This document shows, in pieces, positions 53,108 through 62,073 of a stretch of DNA of 64,000 bases (its first letter is position 1; each line of letters starts with the position of its first letter). The notes below the pieces were generated by a model. The model ran no database searches. It saw only the letters and a program-made list of their open reading frames with translations, and had not been told where the DNA came from. Position numbers and translations under genes: made by a program. The stretch lies in NCBI RefSeq assembly GCF_016811105.1, contig NZ_JAFBGM010000002.1, forward strand, positions 1,178,001 through 1,242,000, in the 5' to 3' direction. This DNA comes from Aurantibacter crassamenti. Lineage in GTDB: Bacteria > Bacteroidota > Bacteroidia > Flavobacteriales > Flavobacteriaceae.

Positions 53108-53701
53108 CTAATTAAACGGACCAACCATAATATGGGCTCTAAAAGTACCTGGATCCATCAACCAAGGCATTCCTTTTTCATGTGGTTTTGAAGGTAAACC
53201 TGTTGACGCGACAGTAGCAAACGGAGTATAGATAACATACCTATATTGCGCATCACTTAACTCACCTGTTGCTTTATTATATGCTTCATCACTACCATAA
53301 TACACATAAAGCATGCTGGGAACAATAGGCATCTGCCATTTACCTGCCGCCACTTCAGCACCTTGAATTTCGCGTTTTTCTTTAGTGTTTTTACCCTCTA
53401 ATGTAAGTTCTCTACCCCTTTTCATAAAAGGCTCTAATGCAGCTGAATAACAAGAAACACTTATTCCTTCTTTTGTTGGGTCATCCGCAATACATACCAA
53501 GTTATTGGTACCTTCTCGTAACACTACCATTTCACCATTATCATTATAGCCGTATACCATAGCAGCAGATTTATCTGCTTCAGGCGCAGGAAGTACTGCT
53601 GTTTTTATTTGTATATCCGCAGGTAATATTTCAACTTTTTCTTGTTGAGCTCTTACGTTCAATGCAATTAATACTATCAATAGTGTGAGTAACTTTTTCA
53701 T
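53108..53701 (-). CDS. Exported protein of unknown function
   Basis: 197 residues with a signal peptide (MKKLLTLLIVLIALNVRAQ). The mature part (AMVYGYNDNGEMVVLREGTN) resembles Bacteroidota exported proteins that occur next to the hydroxylase gene, but I cannot name a family. It ends AHIMVGPFN. 16 bp separate it from the desaturase-family gene, suggesting co-transcription. Confidence 0.65.
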   Translation of the reverse strand: MKKLLTLLIVLIALNVRAQQEKVEILPADIQIKTAVLPAPEADKSAAMVYGYNDNGEMVVLREGTNNLVCIADDPTKEGISVSCYSAALEPFMKRGRELTLEGKNTKEKREIQGAEVAAGKWQMPIVPSMLYVYYGSDEAYNKATGELSDAQYRYVIYTPFATVASTGLPSKPHEKGMPWLMDPGTFRAHIMVGPFN

Positions 53702-53761
53702 AATGCTTCGTTTTCTTTAAAGATAAAAACTTTCAGCATATGTTTATAAACCTAAAGCAGT

Positions 53762-54169
53762 CTATCTTTTATTAAATGCACTTCTGAACTCAATCCTTAT
53801 TAGAACCAACAAAACTAATATCTCAATAATAAAATAACTCAGCCCTAAAAGGGTAAGTCTAGTATAATAGAAGTACATTAAAAAAATAGTCAAACAACAA
53901 TAAAGTAAATTAACTATAGCAATAAACTTCAGAAAAAATCGCCAATTATATTTCAAGAAAAAATAACAACTAAAAGAGTACAACGCAAAAAAACAAGGCA
54001 AAACGGCCAAAGCATGAAGTATTTCAATGGGCATACCTATAGAAGTATGAATGCCTACAAGTAAAACTCCCAAGAAAAATGCAGAAACTACGGCACCTAA
54101 TGCATCAACCAAAAACAATCGTTTTGGATTTGACGTAATAGTATTAAACAATGAATATTTAGTATTCAT
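53762..54169 (-). CDS. Small integral membrane protein of unknown function
   Basis: 135 residues with four hydrophobic segments (FLVDALGAVVSAFFLGVLLV; HALAVLPCFFALYSFSCYFF; FFLKFIAIVNLLYCCLTIFL; LGLSYFIIEILVLLVLI). No known family recognised. It starts 45 bp after the valS stop on the same strand and ends 60 bp before the exported protein gene. Confidence 0.6.
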   Translation of the reverse strand: MNTKYSLFNTITSNPKRLFLVDALGAVVSAFFLGVLLVGIHTSIGMPIEILHALAVLPCFFALYSFSCYFFLKYNWRFFLKFIAIVNLLYCCLTIFLMYFYYTRLTLLGLSYFIIEILVLLVLIRIEFRSAFNKR

Positions 54170-54214
54170 CTTTTGAATAATTGTACGCCAGATGCCGTAT
54201 TAACGAAAAAAGTT

Positions 54215-56845
54215 TTATGACATACTTGCCAAACTTTTCTCTAAAGTTTCAATTTTTGCTTCAGCATCAGCAGCTTTTTGTTTCTCAATGGCAACAACTT
54301 GTTCTGGTGCATTATTAACAAATCGTTCGTTAGAGAGTTTCTTCTGAACCGATTGCAAAAAACCTTTGGTGTATTTTAATTCTTCTTGAATCTTTTGAAT
54401 TTCAGCTGCAACATCAATTGCACCACCCACTGGAATAAAGTACTCATTACTTTTAACCCTAAAGGTTAAAGCACCTTCCACGGCAGCATCAACATAAGAA
54501 ATAGCGGACACATTGGTTAATTTACAAATTAAATCATCCCATTTTTCAGCAACTTGTTCTTCATTTAAAACTGAAACCTCTAGTGCTTCTTTCATTGGAA
54601 TATTTTTCTCCTTTCGGATATTTCTTATCCCTGAAACAACCTCCGAAGCAAATTCAAATTCTTTTACAAGAACATCATTTACTGTTTCAATTTTTGGCCA
54701 TTCAGCAACTATCAGAGCTTCTTCAGGAGAACGTTTAGCTATGTGCTGCCAAATTTCTTCAGTTAAGAAAGGCATAAACGGATGCAACACCTTAAGATTC
54801 TGTTCTAAAATAGCAATAACTGCGGCATAGGTAGTTTTATCAATTGGCTGTTGATAAGCTGGCTTTACTATTTCTAAAAGCCAAGAACTATAATCATCCC
54901 AAACCAACTTATACGTTGCCATCAATGCGTCAGAAATTCTAAACTTGCCAAAATGATCTTCAATCTCAACTAAAGTTTGATTGAATTTAGCATGATACCA
55001 TTCAATGCCAAGTTTTGCAGATTCTGGTTGCGGAATATCTGCTACCTCCCACCCTTCTACTAATCGGAAACCATTCCATATCTTATTTGAAAAATTCTTA
55101 CCCTGTTGACATAAATCTTCATCAAACATTAAATCATTTCCAGCAGCAGAACTTAACAGAAGACCAACTCGAACACCATCTGCGCCATAATCATCAATTA
55201 ATTTCAAGGCATCAGGCGAGTTGCCCAATGATTTCGACATTTTTCTGCGTTGTTTGTCCCGAACAATTCCAGTGAAATAAACATTTTTAAATGGTCGTTC
55301 ATCTCTATATTCATAACCTGAAATTATCATTCGTGCTACCCAAAAGAAGATAATATCTGGCGCTGTAACCAAATCACTCGTTGGATAATAATAATTAATG
55401 TCTTTATTATCAGGTTCTAATATTCCATTAAAAACGGTCATTGGCCATAACCATGAAGAAAACCAAGTATCAACTACATCTTCATCTTGACGCAAGTTTT
55501 CAAGTGTCAGTTTATCATTATAAGATTTTTCCTGTGCTAACTTCAGTGCGTCTTCTATAGTTTCTGCAACTACAAAATCATCTTGACCATCACCATAATA
55601 AAAAGCTGGAATTCTTTGTCCCCACCATAATTGGCGCGAAATATTCCAATCCCTCACATTAGACATCCAATGGCGATACATATTCTCAAATTTCTTAGGA
55701 AAGAACTGTATATCATCTGAATCTAAAACACCTGCAATTGCGGGTTTTACTAGATTTTCCATTTTCAAGAACCACTGATCTGAAAGTCTCGGTTCAATTA
55801 CTGCCTTTGTACGTTCAGAAGTACCTACTTTATTAATATAGTTTTCAGTCTTAACTAAGCTCCCTTTTTCTTCAAGTTCTTTAGAAATAGCTTTACGGAC
55901 TACAAATCGATCTTGACCCTCATAATGCAAACCGAAAGAATTTAAAGTAGCATCAGCATTAAAAATATCAATAGTCTCAAGGTTATGCTTTTCACCTAAG
56001 GCCTTATCATTCATATCATGCGCTGGCGTGATTTTCAAACAACCAGTACCAAATTCAATATCAACATATTCGTCTTCTATAATTGGTATAACCCTATTAC
56101 AAATAGGAACAATAACATTTTTACCTTTCAAATGCTTAAACCGCTCATCATTCGGATTAATACAAATAGCGGTATCACCTAAAATAGTTTCAGGTCTTGT
56201 TGTAGCAATTGTGACTTTTTCAGCAGAACCTTCAATTTGATAAGCTACATAATACAAAAGGCCTTGTCTCTCTTCATAAATAACTTCTTCGTCAGACAAA
56301 GTAGTTTGAGCCTCAGGATCCCAATTCACCATACGATAGCCCCTATATATCAAACCTTTATCAAACAAATCAATAAAAACCTTTGTGACAGATTTTGACA
56401 TATTGTCATCCATAGTAAAGGCGGTACGATCCCAATCACATGAACAACCTAATTTCTTTAATTGTTCTAAAATGACACCTCCATATTCATTTTTCCACTC
56501 CCATGCATGCTTTAAAAAGTCATCTCTAGAAATATCGGCTTTATTGATACCCTGTTCTTTTAAACGAGCTACAACTTTAGCCTCAGTTGCAATAGAAGCA
56601 TGATCCGTACCAGGTACCCAACAGGCGTTTTTACCCATTAAACGGGCTCTACGCGTCAAGACATCTTGCAAGGTATTATTAAGCATGTGCCCCATATGCA
56701 ATACGCCGGTGACATTTGGTGGTGGAATAACAATGGTGAAAGGTTCACGATTGTCTGGCTCAGAATGAAAGTAGCCATTTTGCATCCAATATTCATACCA
56801 ACGGTTTTCTACCTGATTTGGGATGTATTTTGACGGAATCTCCAT
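54215..56845 (-). CDS. valS: Valine--tRNA ligase
   Basis: 876 residues, class I synthetase. The HIGH-type motif is PPPNVTGVLHMGHML (HMGH at 50-53) and the KMSKS motif is KMSKSLGNSPDALKL. The CP1 editing domain has TTRPETILGDTAI and the tRNA-binding C-terminus a coiled coil (EIQKIQEELKYTKGFLQSVQ). Charges tRNA-Val. Preceded by its own promoter and a leader terminator-like hairpin, so expression may be attenuated. Confidence 0.97.
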   Translation of the reverse strand: MEIPSKYIPNQVENRWYEYWMQNGYFHSEPDNREPFTIVIPPPNVTGVLHMGHMLNNTLQDVLTRRARLMGKNACWVPGTDHASIATEAKVVARLKEQGINKADISRDDFLKHAWEWKNEYGGVILEQLKKLGCSCDWDRTAFTMDDNMSKSVTKVFIDLFDKGLIYRGYRMVNWDPEAQTTLSDEEVIYEERQGLLYYVAYQIEGSAEKVTIATTRPETILGDTAICINPNDERFKHLKGKNVIVPICNRVIPIIEDEYVDIEFGTGCLKITPAHDMNDKALGEKHNLETIDIFNADATLNSFGLHYEGQDRFVVRKAISKELEEKGSLVKTENYINKVGTSERTKAVIEPRLSDQWFLKMENLVKPAIAGVLDSDDIQFFPKKFENMYRHWMSNVRDWNISRQLWWGQRIPAFYYGDGQDDFVVAETIEDALKLAQEKSYNDKLTLENLRQDEDVVDTWFSSWLWPMTVFNGILEPDNKDINYYYPTSDLVTAPDIIFFWVARMIISGYEYRDERPFKNVYFTGIVRDKQRRKMSKSLGNSPDALKLIDDYGADGVRVGLLLSSAAGNDLMFDEDLCQQGKNFSNKIWNGFRLVEGWEVADIPQPESAKLGIEWYHAKFNQTLVEIEDHFGKFRISDALMATYKLVWDDYSSWLLEIVKPAYQQPIDKTTYAAVIAILEQNLKVLHPFMPFLTEEIWQHIAKRSPEEALIVAEWPKIETVNDVLVKEFEFASEVVSGIRNIRKEKNIPMKEALEVSVLNEEQVAEKWDDLICKLTNVSAISYVDAAVEGALTFRVKSNEYFIPVGGAIDVAAEIQKIQEELKYTKGFLQSVQKKLSNERFVNNAPEQVVAIEKQKAADAEAKIETLEKSLASMS

Positions 56846-56883
56846 TTTTTTGGAACGATTATTGGTTAATGATAAACGGCATT

Positions 56884-56930
56884 AAAAAAACCCGTTTTGA
56901 ACGATATGTTAAAATATCGGAGTATACGGG
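56884..56930 (-). terminator. Leader hairpin with U7 before valS (candidate attenuator)
   Basis: On the minus strand, a nested hairpin CCCGT-N6-CGATAT-TTTAAC-ATATCG-N6-ACGGG (56891-56930) is followed by T7 (56884-56890). It lies in the 5' leader, 38 nt before the valS ATG and about 21 nt downstream of the predicted start site. No upstream minus-strand gene needs a terminator here, so a regulatory role is likely. No T-box motif or valine leader peptide was seen. Confidence 0.65.
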
Positions 56931-56956
56931 CGATTGGCCGAAATATAAATACGAAA

Positions 56957-56986
56957 CAAAAATAAGTAACGTTAGTATATAACAAA
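56957..56986 (-). promoter_or_regulatory. Promoter of valS
   Basis: TTTG (56983-56986) and TATTTTTG (56957-56964) on the minus strand are 18 bp apart, a good Bacteroidota promoter. The predicted start is about 105 nt before the valS ATG, placing the leader hairpin in the transcript. Confidence 0.65.
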
Positions 56987-56991
56987 AGAAT

Positions 56992-57023
56992 TTTGGACGT
57001 TCATCGTGAAAGATTTACATTTG
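56992..57023 (+). promoter_or_regulatory. Promoter of the DUF1573 gene
   Basis: TTTG (56992-56995) and TACATTTG (57016-57023) with a 20 bp spacer, on the plus strand, 21 bp before the ATG. It is back to back with the valS promoter. Confidence 0.6.
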
Positions 57024-57044
57024 AAATTCACCCAAAACTGAAAA

Positions 57045-57434
57045 ATGATGAAAAAAATAGTACTTGTATTATTTGTGAGCCTAATGGGATTAACCCTTAC
57101 AGCTCAAGAAGCGAAAGCTAAAATTGATTTCAAAACCGAAACTGTAGATTATGGCGAAATCACTAAGGGTGCCGATGGCATTCGTGTTTTTGAATTTACA
57201 AATACTGGTAATGCACCATTGATAATCAGCAAAGTGAGCTCTAGCTGCGGATGTACAATACCGAAAAAACCGGAAGATCCTATTTTACCAGGAAAAACTG
57301 GTGAAATTCAAGTAAAATATGACACTAATAGAGTTGGCCCTATTCGAAAAGCCATAACAGTTATTTCGAATGCTGATACACCAACTAAGGTTTTAAAGAT
57401 TAAAGGAGAAATTAAAGCTTCTGAAGGAAAATAA
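57045..57434 (+). CDS. DUF1573 domain exported protein
   Basis: 129 residues. Signal peptide (MKKIVLVLFVSLMGLTLTAQ). The DUF1573 Ig-like domain has DYGEITKGADGIRVFEFTNT, then SSCGCTIPKKPEDPILPGKT and IQVKYDTNRVGPIRK. The CGC pair is typical. Function unknown; the family is expanded in Bacteroidota. Two adjacent ATGs occur at 57045 and 57048. It ends in a terminator shared with the opposite strand. Confidence 0.9.
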   Translation: MMKKIVLVLFVSLMGLTLTAQEAKAKIDFKTETVDYGEITKGADGIRVFEFTNTGNAPLIISKVSSSCGCTIPKKPEDPILPGKTGEIQVKYDTNRVGPIRKAITVISNADTPTKVLKIKGEIKASEGK

Positions 57435-57454
57435 AATTTATTTTTCAATACTAT

Positions 57455-57485
57455 AAAAAAGCCCCGACCATTGGTCGGGGCTTTT
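57455..57485. terminator. Bidirectional intrinsic terminator
   Basis: GCCCCGACC-att-GGTCGGGGC (57461-57481) is a perfect 9 bp stem with A6 on the left and T4 on the right. It can stop transcripts from the DUF1573 gene and from the convergent protease gene. Confidence 0.93.
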
Positions 57486-57506
57486 ATTTTTATGTGCCAT
57501 TGAATA

Positions 57507-58844
57507 TTAAGGTGCAGGCTGAAACATTTTTTTTAAGGTAAACGAGAATTTCAAATCGTTATTTGCGCGTTCAATCATTACCTTAACCTTCTTACCTTCT
57601 TTTCTATCAAGCATCTGCATTACCTCTTGCAGTTTGTAGTGATGTATTTTTTTACCGTTTACAGAAAGCACCACATCTCCTTCACGCAAGCCCGCATCAT
57701 GCGCCGGACTGCCAACTCTGATTCCAGAAACTACAATTTCGGGCACCAAGCTCATTTTAGTTCTATTCTCTAGTATAATTTCAACATCACCAAATTTTCG
57801 ACCTTCTGTATTAACAACTCCCCTTCCATTTCCTATGCTTTCAGCAACATATCGAAGGCCATTATGCTGTAGAGTTATTCCACTCAAATTATAATGAAAT
57901 GGTATACTAAAATTGCTATTCTTCTTAAAAGTCATTTTCTCATTCGGATAATCAAAAATAATATTGAACCTTTTAAGCACCTCACCTCCAATGGATCCAT
58001 TTCGGTTACCTAAATTAACAATAGAACTATAGGATTGCTTATCGGGAAAAGCCGCTTTTGCATCTTTTAAAGCAAATGAGCCCAAATTAATTTGACTCAC
58101 TTTGGTCCGTTTGCCAAAAATACTTCCGTTTAAGCCTTCTCCTAAAAAATCATCATAATGTTTCTCAGGCACATCAATTAGTTCATCTTCAAAAAGCCAT
58201 ATGGCATCACTACTTCCAGTATCAACCAATAATCGTACAGGCATTTTAGTTTTGCTATTCAATGCAAGTTGCCCTTCAACATAAGCTTTACTATTACGAA
58301 CAGTTAACGGTAGACTTTCCGCTTTTCTATCCTTTCTATATTTGTACGTCTCTGGAGAATGAAATTTAATGGTCTTAGAAGCATAATTTATTGCTACAAC
58401 AAAATTTTTGAACAAGTCATATCCAATGATTCCATGAATTGGTATACCTAAACTTGGTGAAAAATTCATATTTCGATCAAGAACCACGTATAATAGTTGA
58501 TTTTCATTTTCAATATTCTTCAATTTAAAAGAATTACCCTTTGAACTAAGTGCTTTGATTGGATCACCCTCGCCTAAGCCCCTAATTGAAATCTCTGACA
58601 CACTATTAAGTTGCACAGGATCTTGATCATTAAGGCTAAACAAAATAGGCTTTCTAACTCCTGAATCTAAAATAAAAGTAAGTTCAGTTCCATTGACTTC
58701 TATGGGCAGCACAATTAAGTTATTAATTAGCTGAAATTTAATTTTTTGATGCTTTTGGCCTTTTGGCAATGAAAATGATTGCGCAACACCAAAAAATGGT
58801 ATGAAGAAAACCAAAATCGCTATATATGACCCTAAACGTTTCAT
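57507..58844 (-). CDS. Retropepsin-like aspartyl protease with PDZ domain
   Basis: 445 residues from the ATG at 58844 (MKRLGSYIAILVFFIPFFGV, signal peptide); an upstream in-frame start (58904) would hide the signal. Two Asp motifs (LTFILDSGVRKP at about 57-68 and VRLLVDTGSSDAIWL) fit a two-lobed retropepsin. The first has DSG, the second DTG. A C-terminal PDZ domain (SGIRVGSPAHDAGLREGDVV) follows. Probably periplasmic or outer-membrane; substrate unknown. Confidence 0.88.
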   Translation of the reverse strand: MKRLGSYIAILVFFIPFFGVAQSFSLPKGQKHQKIKFQLINNLIVLPIEVNGTELTFILDSGVRKPILFSLNDQDPVQLNSVSEISIRGLGEGDPIKALSSKGNSFKLKNIENENQLLYVVLDRNMNFSPSLGIPIHGIIGYDLFKNFVVAINYASKTIKFHSPETYKYRKDRKAESLPLTVRNSKAYVEGQLALNSKTKMPVRLLVDTGSSDAIWLFEDELIDVPEKHYDDFLGEGLNGSIFGKRTKVSQINLGSFALKDAKAAFPDKQSYSSIVNLGNRNGSIGGEVLKRFNIIFDYPNEKMTFKKNSNFSIPFHYNLSGITLQHNGLRYVAESIGNGRGVVNTEGRKFGDVEIILENRTKMSLVPEIVVSGIRVGSPAHDAGLREGDVVLSVNGKKIHHYKLQEVMQMLDRKEGKKVKVMIERANNDLKFSFTLKKMFQPAP

Positions 58845-58987
58845 TATCAAACTACTTATCCTCTTAAAGATAGTCAAAAAATAAACGCAAAACTTTATTA
58901 ACAATCATGATTTCAGGTAATTAATAAACTTGATGTTTATTGCTTTCCACCATATGATTTACCACTTTTGTGATAAATTACTAGAAA

Positions 58988-60178
58988 ATGCCTACGATTT
59001 CACAAAAAGGGCTTACCATGCCCCAATCTCCTATTCGAAAATTAGTTCCTTTTGCAGAGGAAGCTAAAAAGAATGGAATTAATGTATTACATCTTAATAT
59101 TGGCCAACCCGATATCAAAACACCACAAATAGCGCTAGATGCTGTAAAAAATAACACCATTAAGGTATTAGAATACAGTAGAACCGAAGGTTCAGATACC
59201 TATCGTGAAAAACTAGCTGCTTACTATGCCAAAAATGACATACATGTAACGGCGAAAGATATTATTGTAACTACAGGTGGATCAGAAGCCTTGTCTTTTG
59301 CAATTGGCAGTATCGCCGATGTAGCTGATGAAATAATTATTCCTGAACCCTTTTATGCGAATTATAATGGGTTCTCAACAGCACATGGCGTTAATGTTGT
59401 GCCAGTGGTTTCAGATTTCGAAACTAATTTTGCATTACCACCAATAGAAGATTTTGAGAAATTAATTACATCAAAAACCAAAGCAATACTCATCTGCAAT
59501 CCTGGTAATCCAACGGGATATTTGTATAGCAAAGAAGAGATTCAAAAATTGGCTTTGCTTGTCAAAAAGCATGACATTTACTTAATTTCTGATGAGGTTT
59601 ATCGCGAATTTACATATGATGGAATTGAACATTATTCAATATTACAAGAAGATGGAATAGATTCAAATGCAATTGTTATCGATTCTGTCTCAAAACGATA
59701 TAGTATGTGCGGCGCGCGCATAGGATGCATGGTAACAAAGAATGAAGAAGTTATTAGTACAGCAATAAAATTTGCACAAGCACGGCTGTCACCCCCAACT
59801 TATGCGCAAATAGCTGCAGAAGCTGCGTTAGAGACGCCACAGCAGTATTTTGATGATGTTATTAAGGAATACGTGGTTCGAAGAAATATTCTTATTGAAG
59901 AGTTAGAAAAAATAGAAGGTGTAAAGGTAGCGCATCCAAAAGGTGCTTTTTATTGTATTGCTGAATTACCAATAAAAGATACCGATGATTTTGCTCAATG
60001 GCTTTTAGAAGATTTTAGAGTTAACAATGAAACCGTTATGGTGGCTCCAGCAGCAGGATTTTATGCAACACCAGGTTTAGGTAAAAATCAGATAAGAATT
60101 GCTTATGTTCTTGAAAAGGATAGCTTAAAACGTGCTGTAAACATACTAAAGGAAGCCCTAAAGAGTTATATAGGTTAA
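58988..60178 (+). CDS. Pyridoxal-phosphate aminotransferase (class I/II)
   Basis: 396 residues. ILICNPGNPTGYLYSKEE and YLISDEVYREFTY are PLP-binding blocks; the PLP lysine is in IDSVSKRYSMCGARIGC. It fits aspartate aminotransferase-type enzymes, but substrate is not decidable. It overlaps murB by one base (TAATG). Confidence 0.93.
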   Translation: MPTISQKGLTMPQSPIRKLVPFAEEAKKNGINVLHLNIGQPDIKTPQIALDAVKNNTIKVLEYSRTEGSDTYREKLAAYYAKNDIHVTAKDIIVTTGGSEALSFAIGSIADVADEIIIPEPFYANYNGFSTAHGVNVVPVVSDFETNFALPPIEDFEKLITSKTKAILICNPGNPTGYLYSKEEIQKLALLVKKHDIYLISDEVYREFTYDGIEHYSILQEDGIDSNAIVIDSVSKRYSMCGARIGCMVTKNEEVISTAIKFAQARLSPPTYAQIAAEAALETPQQYFDDVIKEYVVRRNILIEELEKIEGVKVAHPKGAFYCIAELPIKDTDDFAQWLLEDFRVNNETVMVAPAAGFYATPGLGKNQIRIAYVLEKDSLKRAVNILKEALKSYIG

Positions 60179-61194
60179 TGGAGGTACAGCAAGATATATC
60201 CCTTAAAAACTACAACACATTTGGCATCAATTCACAAGCCAAATACTTTGCAGAAATCAATTCTGAAGAAGACCTTAGAACTGCGCTAAGTTTAAATGAT
60301 TATCCAAAAAAATTTATAATTAGTGGTGGCAGTAATATGCTTCTAACAGGTGCCGTTAATGCCTTTGTTTTACATATTAATATAAAAGGGATTTCTATAG
60401 TAAAAGAGACTGAGAATAACGTCACTTTAAAAATTAATGCAGGTGAGAACTGGCATGAATTGGTTTTATGGACGCTTGAACAGAATTACGGTGGGTTAGA
60501 AAACATGTCGTTGATTCCGGGTAATGTAGGCACTGCTCCTATTCAAAACATTGGCGCATATGGTGTTGAGTTGAAAGATACCTTTGTAAGCTGCGAAGCT
60601 ATGCATATGCAAACGCAAGAAATCAAAAGTTTTTCAAAATCTGAATGCAAGTTTGGTTATCGCGATTCTTTTTTTAAAAATGAAGGAAAAGGTCTTTATG
60701 TGATTACATCAGTTACACTAGAACTAACCAAAAAAAATCATTGCTTAAACACCTCTTACGGGGCAATTGAAACAGAACTTGAGCGAAATAATATTTCCAA
60801 TCCCACTTTAAAAGATATATCCAATGCAGTTATTGCAATTAGACAAAGTAAATTACCAGACCCCAAAGTATTAGGAAATAGTGGAAGTTTTTTTAAAAAT
60901 CCTGTGGTTTCAAAGTCTGAATTTGGTACCTTTTCAAAAAAGCATCCTGAAGCACCTTTTTATAAGGTTTCTGATGATGCTTATAAAATTCCGGCAGGTT
61001 GGTTAATAGAACAATGTGGCTACAAAGGCAAACGTTTTGGTGATGCAGGTGTTCACAAAAATCAAGCTTTAGTATTAGTAAATTATGGAAATGCAACCGG
61101 AAAAGAATTGTTAGACCTTGCATATCAAATTATTGAGGCCGTTCAGAAGCGGTTTGGCATTGCAATAGCACCAGAAGTAAACATAATAAAATAA
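60178..61194 (+). CDS. murB: UDP-N-acetylmuramate dehydrogenase
   Basis: 338 residues, type I MurB like E. coli. FAD-binding motifs are NYNTFGINSQAKYFAEI, ISGGSNMLL and GLENMSLIPGNVGTAPIQNI; GYRDSFFKN and NSGSFFKNPVVS are near the catalytic region. It makes UDP-MurNAc. Translation is coupled to the upstream aminotransferase by a TAATG overlap. Confidence 0.97.
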   Translation: MEVQQDISLKNYNTFGINSQAKYFAEINSEEDLRTALSLNDYPKKFIISGGSNMLLTGAVNAFVLHINIKGISIVKETENNVTLKINAGENWHELVLWTLEQNYGGLENMSLIPGNVGTAPIQNIGAYGVELKDTFVSCEAMHMQTQEIKSFSKSECKFGYRDSFFKNEGKGLYVITSVTLELTKKNHCLNTSYGAIETELERNNISNPTLKDISNAVIAIRQSKLPDPKVLGNSGSFFKNPVVSKSEFGTFSKKHPEAPFYKVSDDAYKIPAGWLIEQCGYKGKRFGDAGVHKNQALVLVNYGNATGKELLDLAYQIIEAVQKRFGIAIAPEVNIIK

Positions 61195-61223
61195 CCCTCG
61201 CACGCATAGCATCCGAGGGTTAT
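61191..61223 (+). terminator. Hairpin after murB
   Basis: ATAACCCTCG (61191-61200) and CGAGGGTTAT (61214-61223) form a perfect 10 bp stem with a 13 nt loop, overlapping the murB stop codon. No T-tract follows, so it may be a weak terminator or an RNA stabiliser. Confidence 0.6.
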
Positions 61224-61246
61224 ACCAAACCAAACTAACCAAAACC

Positions 61247-61274
61247 TAATGTACAATTACCAAGTTGTACATTA
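61247..61274. promoter_or_regulatory. Inverted repeat upstream of an ECF sigma gene
   Basis: TAATGTACAA (61247-61256) and TTGTACATTA (61265-61274) are perfect 10 bp arms around an 8 bp loop, 127 bp before the sigma gene. It is not followed by a T-tract and looks like an operator or RNA stem. Confidence 0.5.
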
Positions 61275-61400
61275 ATCAAATTAAAAAATTAAGAAACGCT
61301 ACTATAACAATCAATTTTATAAATTAGCGTTTAGCTATATACGGATAAAACTATGGCTTTGGATGCTTAAGCCACTTTTTATAGAACCCATAAAAGTTTT

Positions 61401-61973
61401 ATGAGCGCACTACTTGAAAAACATATTGTAGAACTGCTACAAGATAGAGATGAGAAAGCAATTTCACTACTCTATGAGCATTATGGAGATACGTTATTTG
61501 GTGTAGCCAACAAAGTGGTGCGTGATGAAAATCTTGCCCAAGATGTTTTACAAGAAAGTTTTGTTAAAATCTGGAAGAAATCTGATTCTTATGATCCTTC
61601 AAAAGCAAAACTCTTTACTTGGCTGTTCCGTATAACACGCAATACAGCTATTGACAAACTAAGAAGTGTAAACACCAAATCTGATAAAGAAATCCAAATC
61701 GATGTTTCTGACGTATATAATTTAGGTGTGAATAGCATAAGACCTGAGTTGATTGATGTACGAGAGAATTTAGAAAAAATTGAAGAAAAGTACCAAATTG
61801 TTTTAGAGGCGCTGTTTTTTCAAGGAATGACCCAACAAGAAGCTAGTGATGAATTAGACATTCCGTTGGGAACAATTAAATCTAGATTAAAAATCGGACT
61901 AAGAGAACTCAAGAAAATTTATGTCAGCATAATATTATTTGCACTCATTTTAAATATAAATGAACTGATATAA
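61401..61973 (+). CDS. ECF-type RNA polymerase sigma factor
   Basis: 190 residues. Sigma2 (LYEHYGDTLFGVANKVVRDE, AQDVLQESFVKIWKKSDSYD) and sigma4 (FFQGMTQQEASDELDIPLGT, then IKSRLKIGLRELKKI) are present, with no sigma1 or sigma3. The C-terminus ends in a hydrophobic stretch (YVSIILFALILNINELI), which is unusual and could be a membrane-contacting tail. It is followed 100 bp later by an anti-sigma gene. Confidence 0.93.
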   Translation: MSALLEKHIVELLQDRDEKAISLLYEHYGDTLFGVANKVVRDENLAQDVLQESFVKIWKKSDSYDPSKAKLFTWLFRITRNTAIDKLRSVNTKSDKEIQIDVSDVYNLGVNSIRPELIDVRENLEKIEEKYQIVLEALFFQGMTQQEASDELDIPLGTIKSRLKIGLRELKKIYVSIILFALILNINELI

Positions 61974-62073
61974 CGTAACGCGCCCATTCAGCTTAAAAAA
62001 TGTTGAATTTAAAAAGGCAAATTACACCCGCTAATAAACGGGATTGACCGAACAACAGAAACAAATTTAACAG

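Noticed and set aside
56884-56986. T-box leader for valS
   Set aside because: No T-box consensus sequence or specifier stem is seen; the element is reported only as a possible attenuator.
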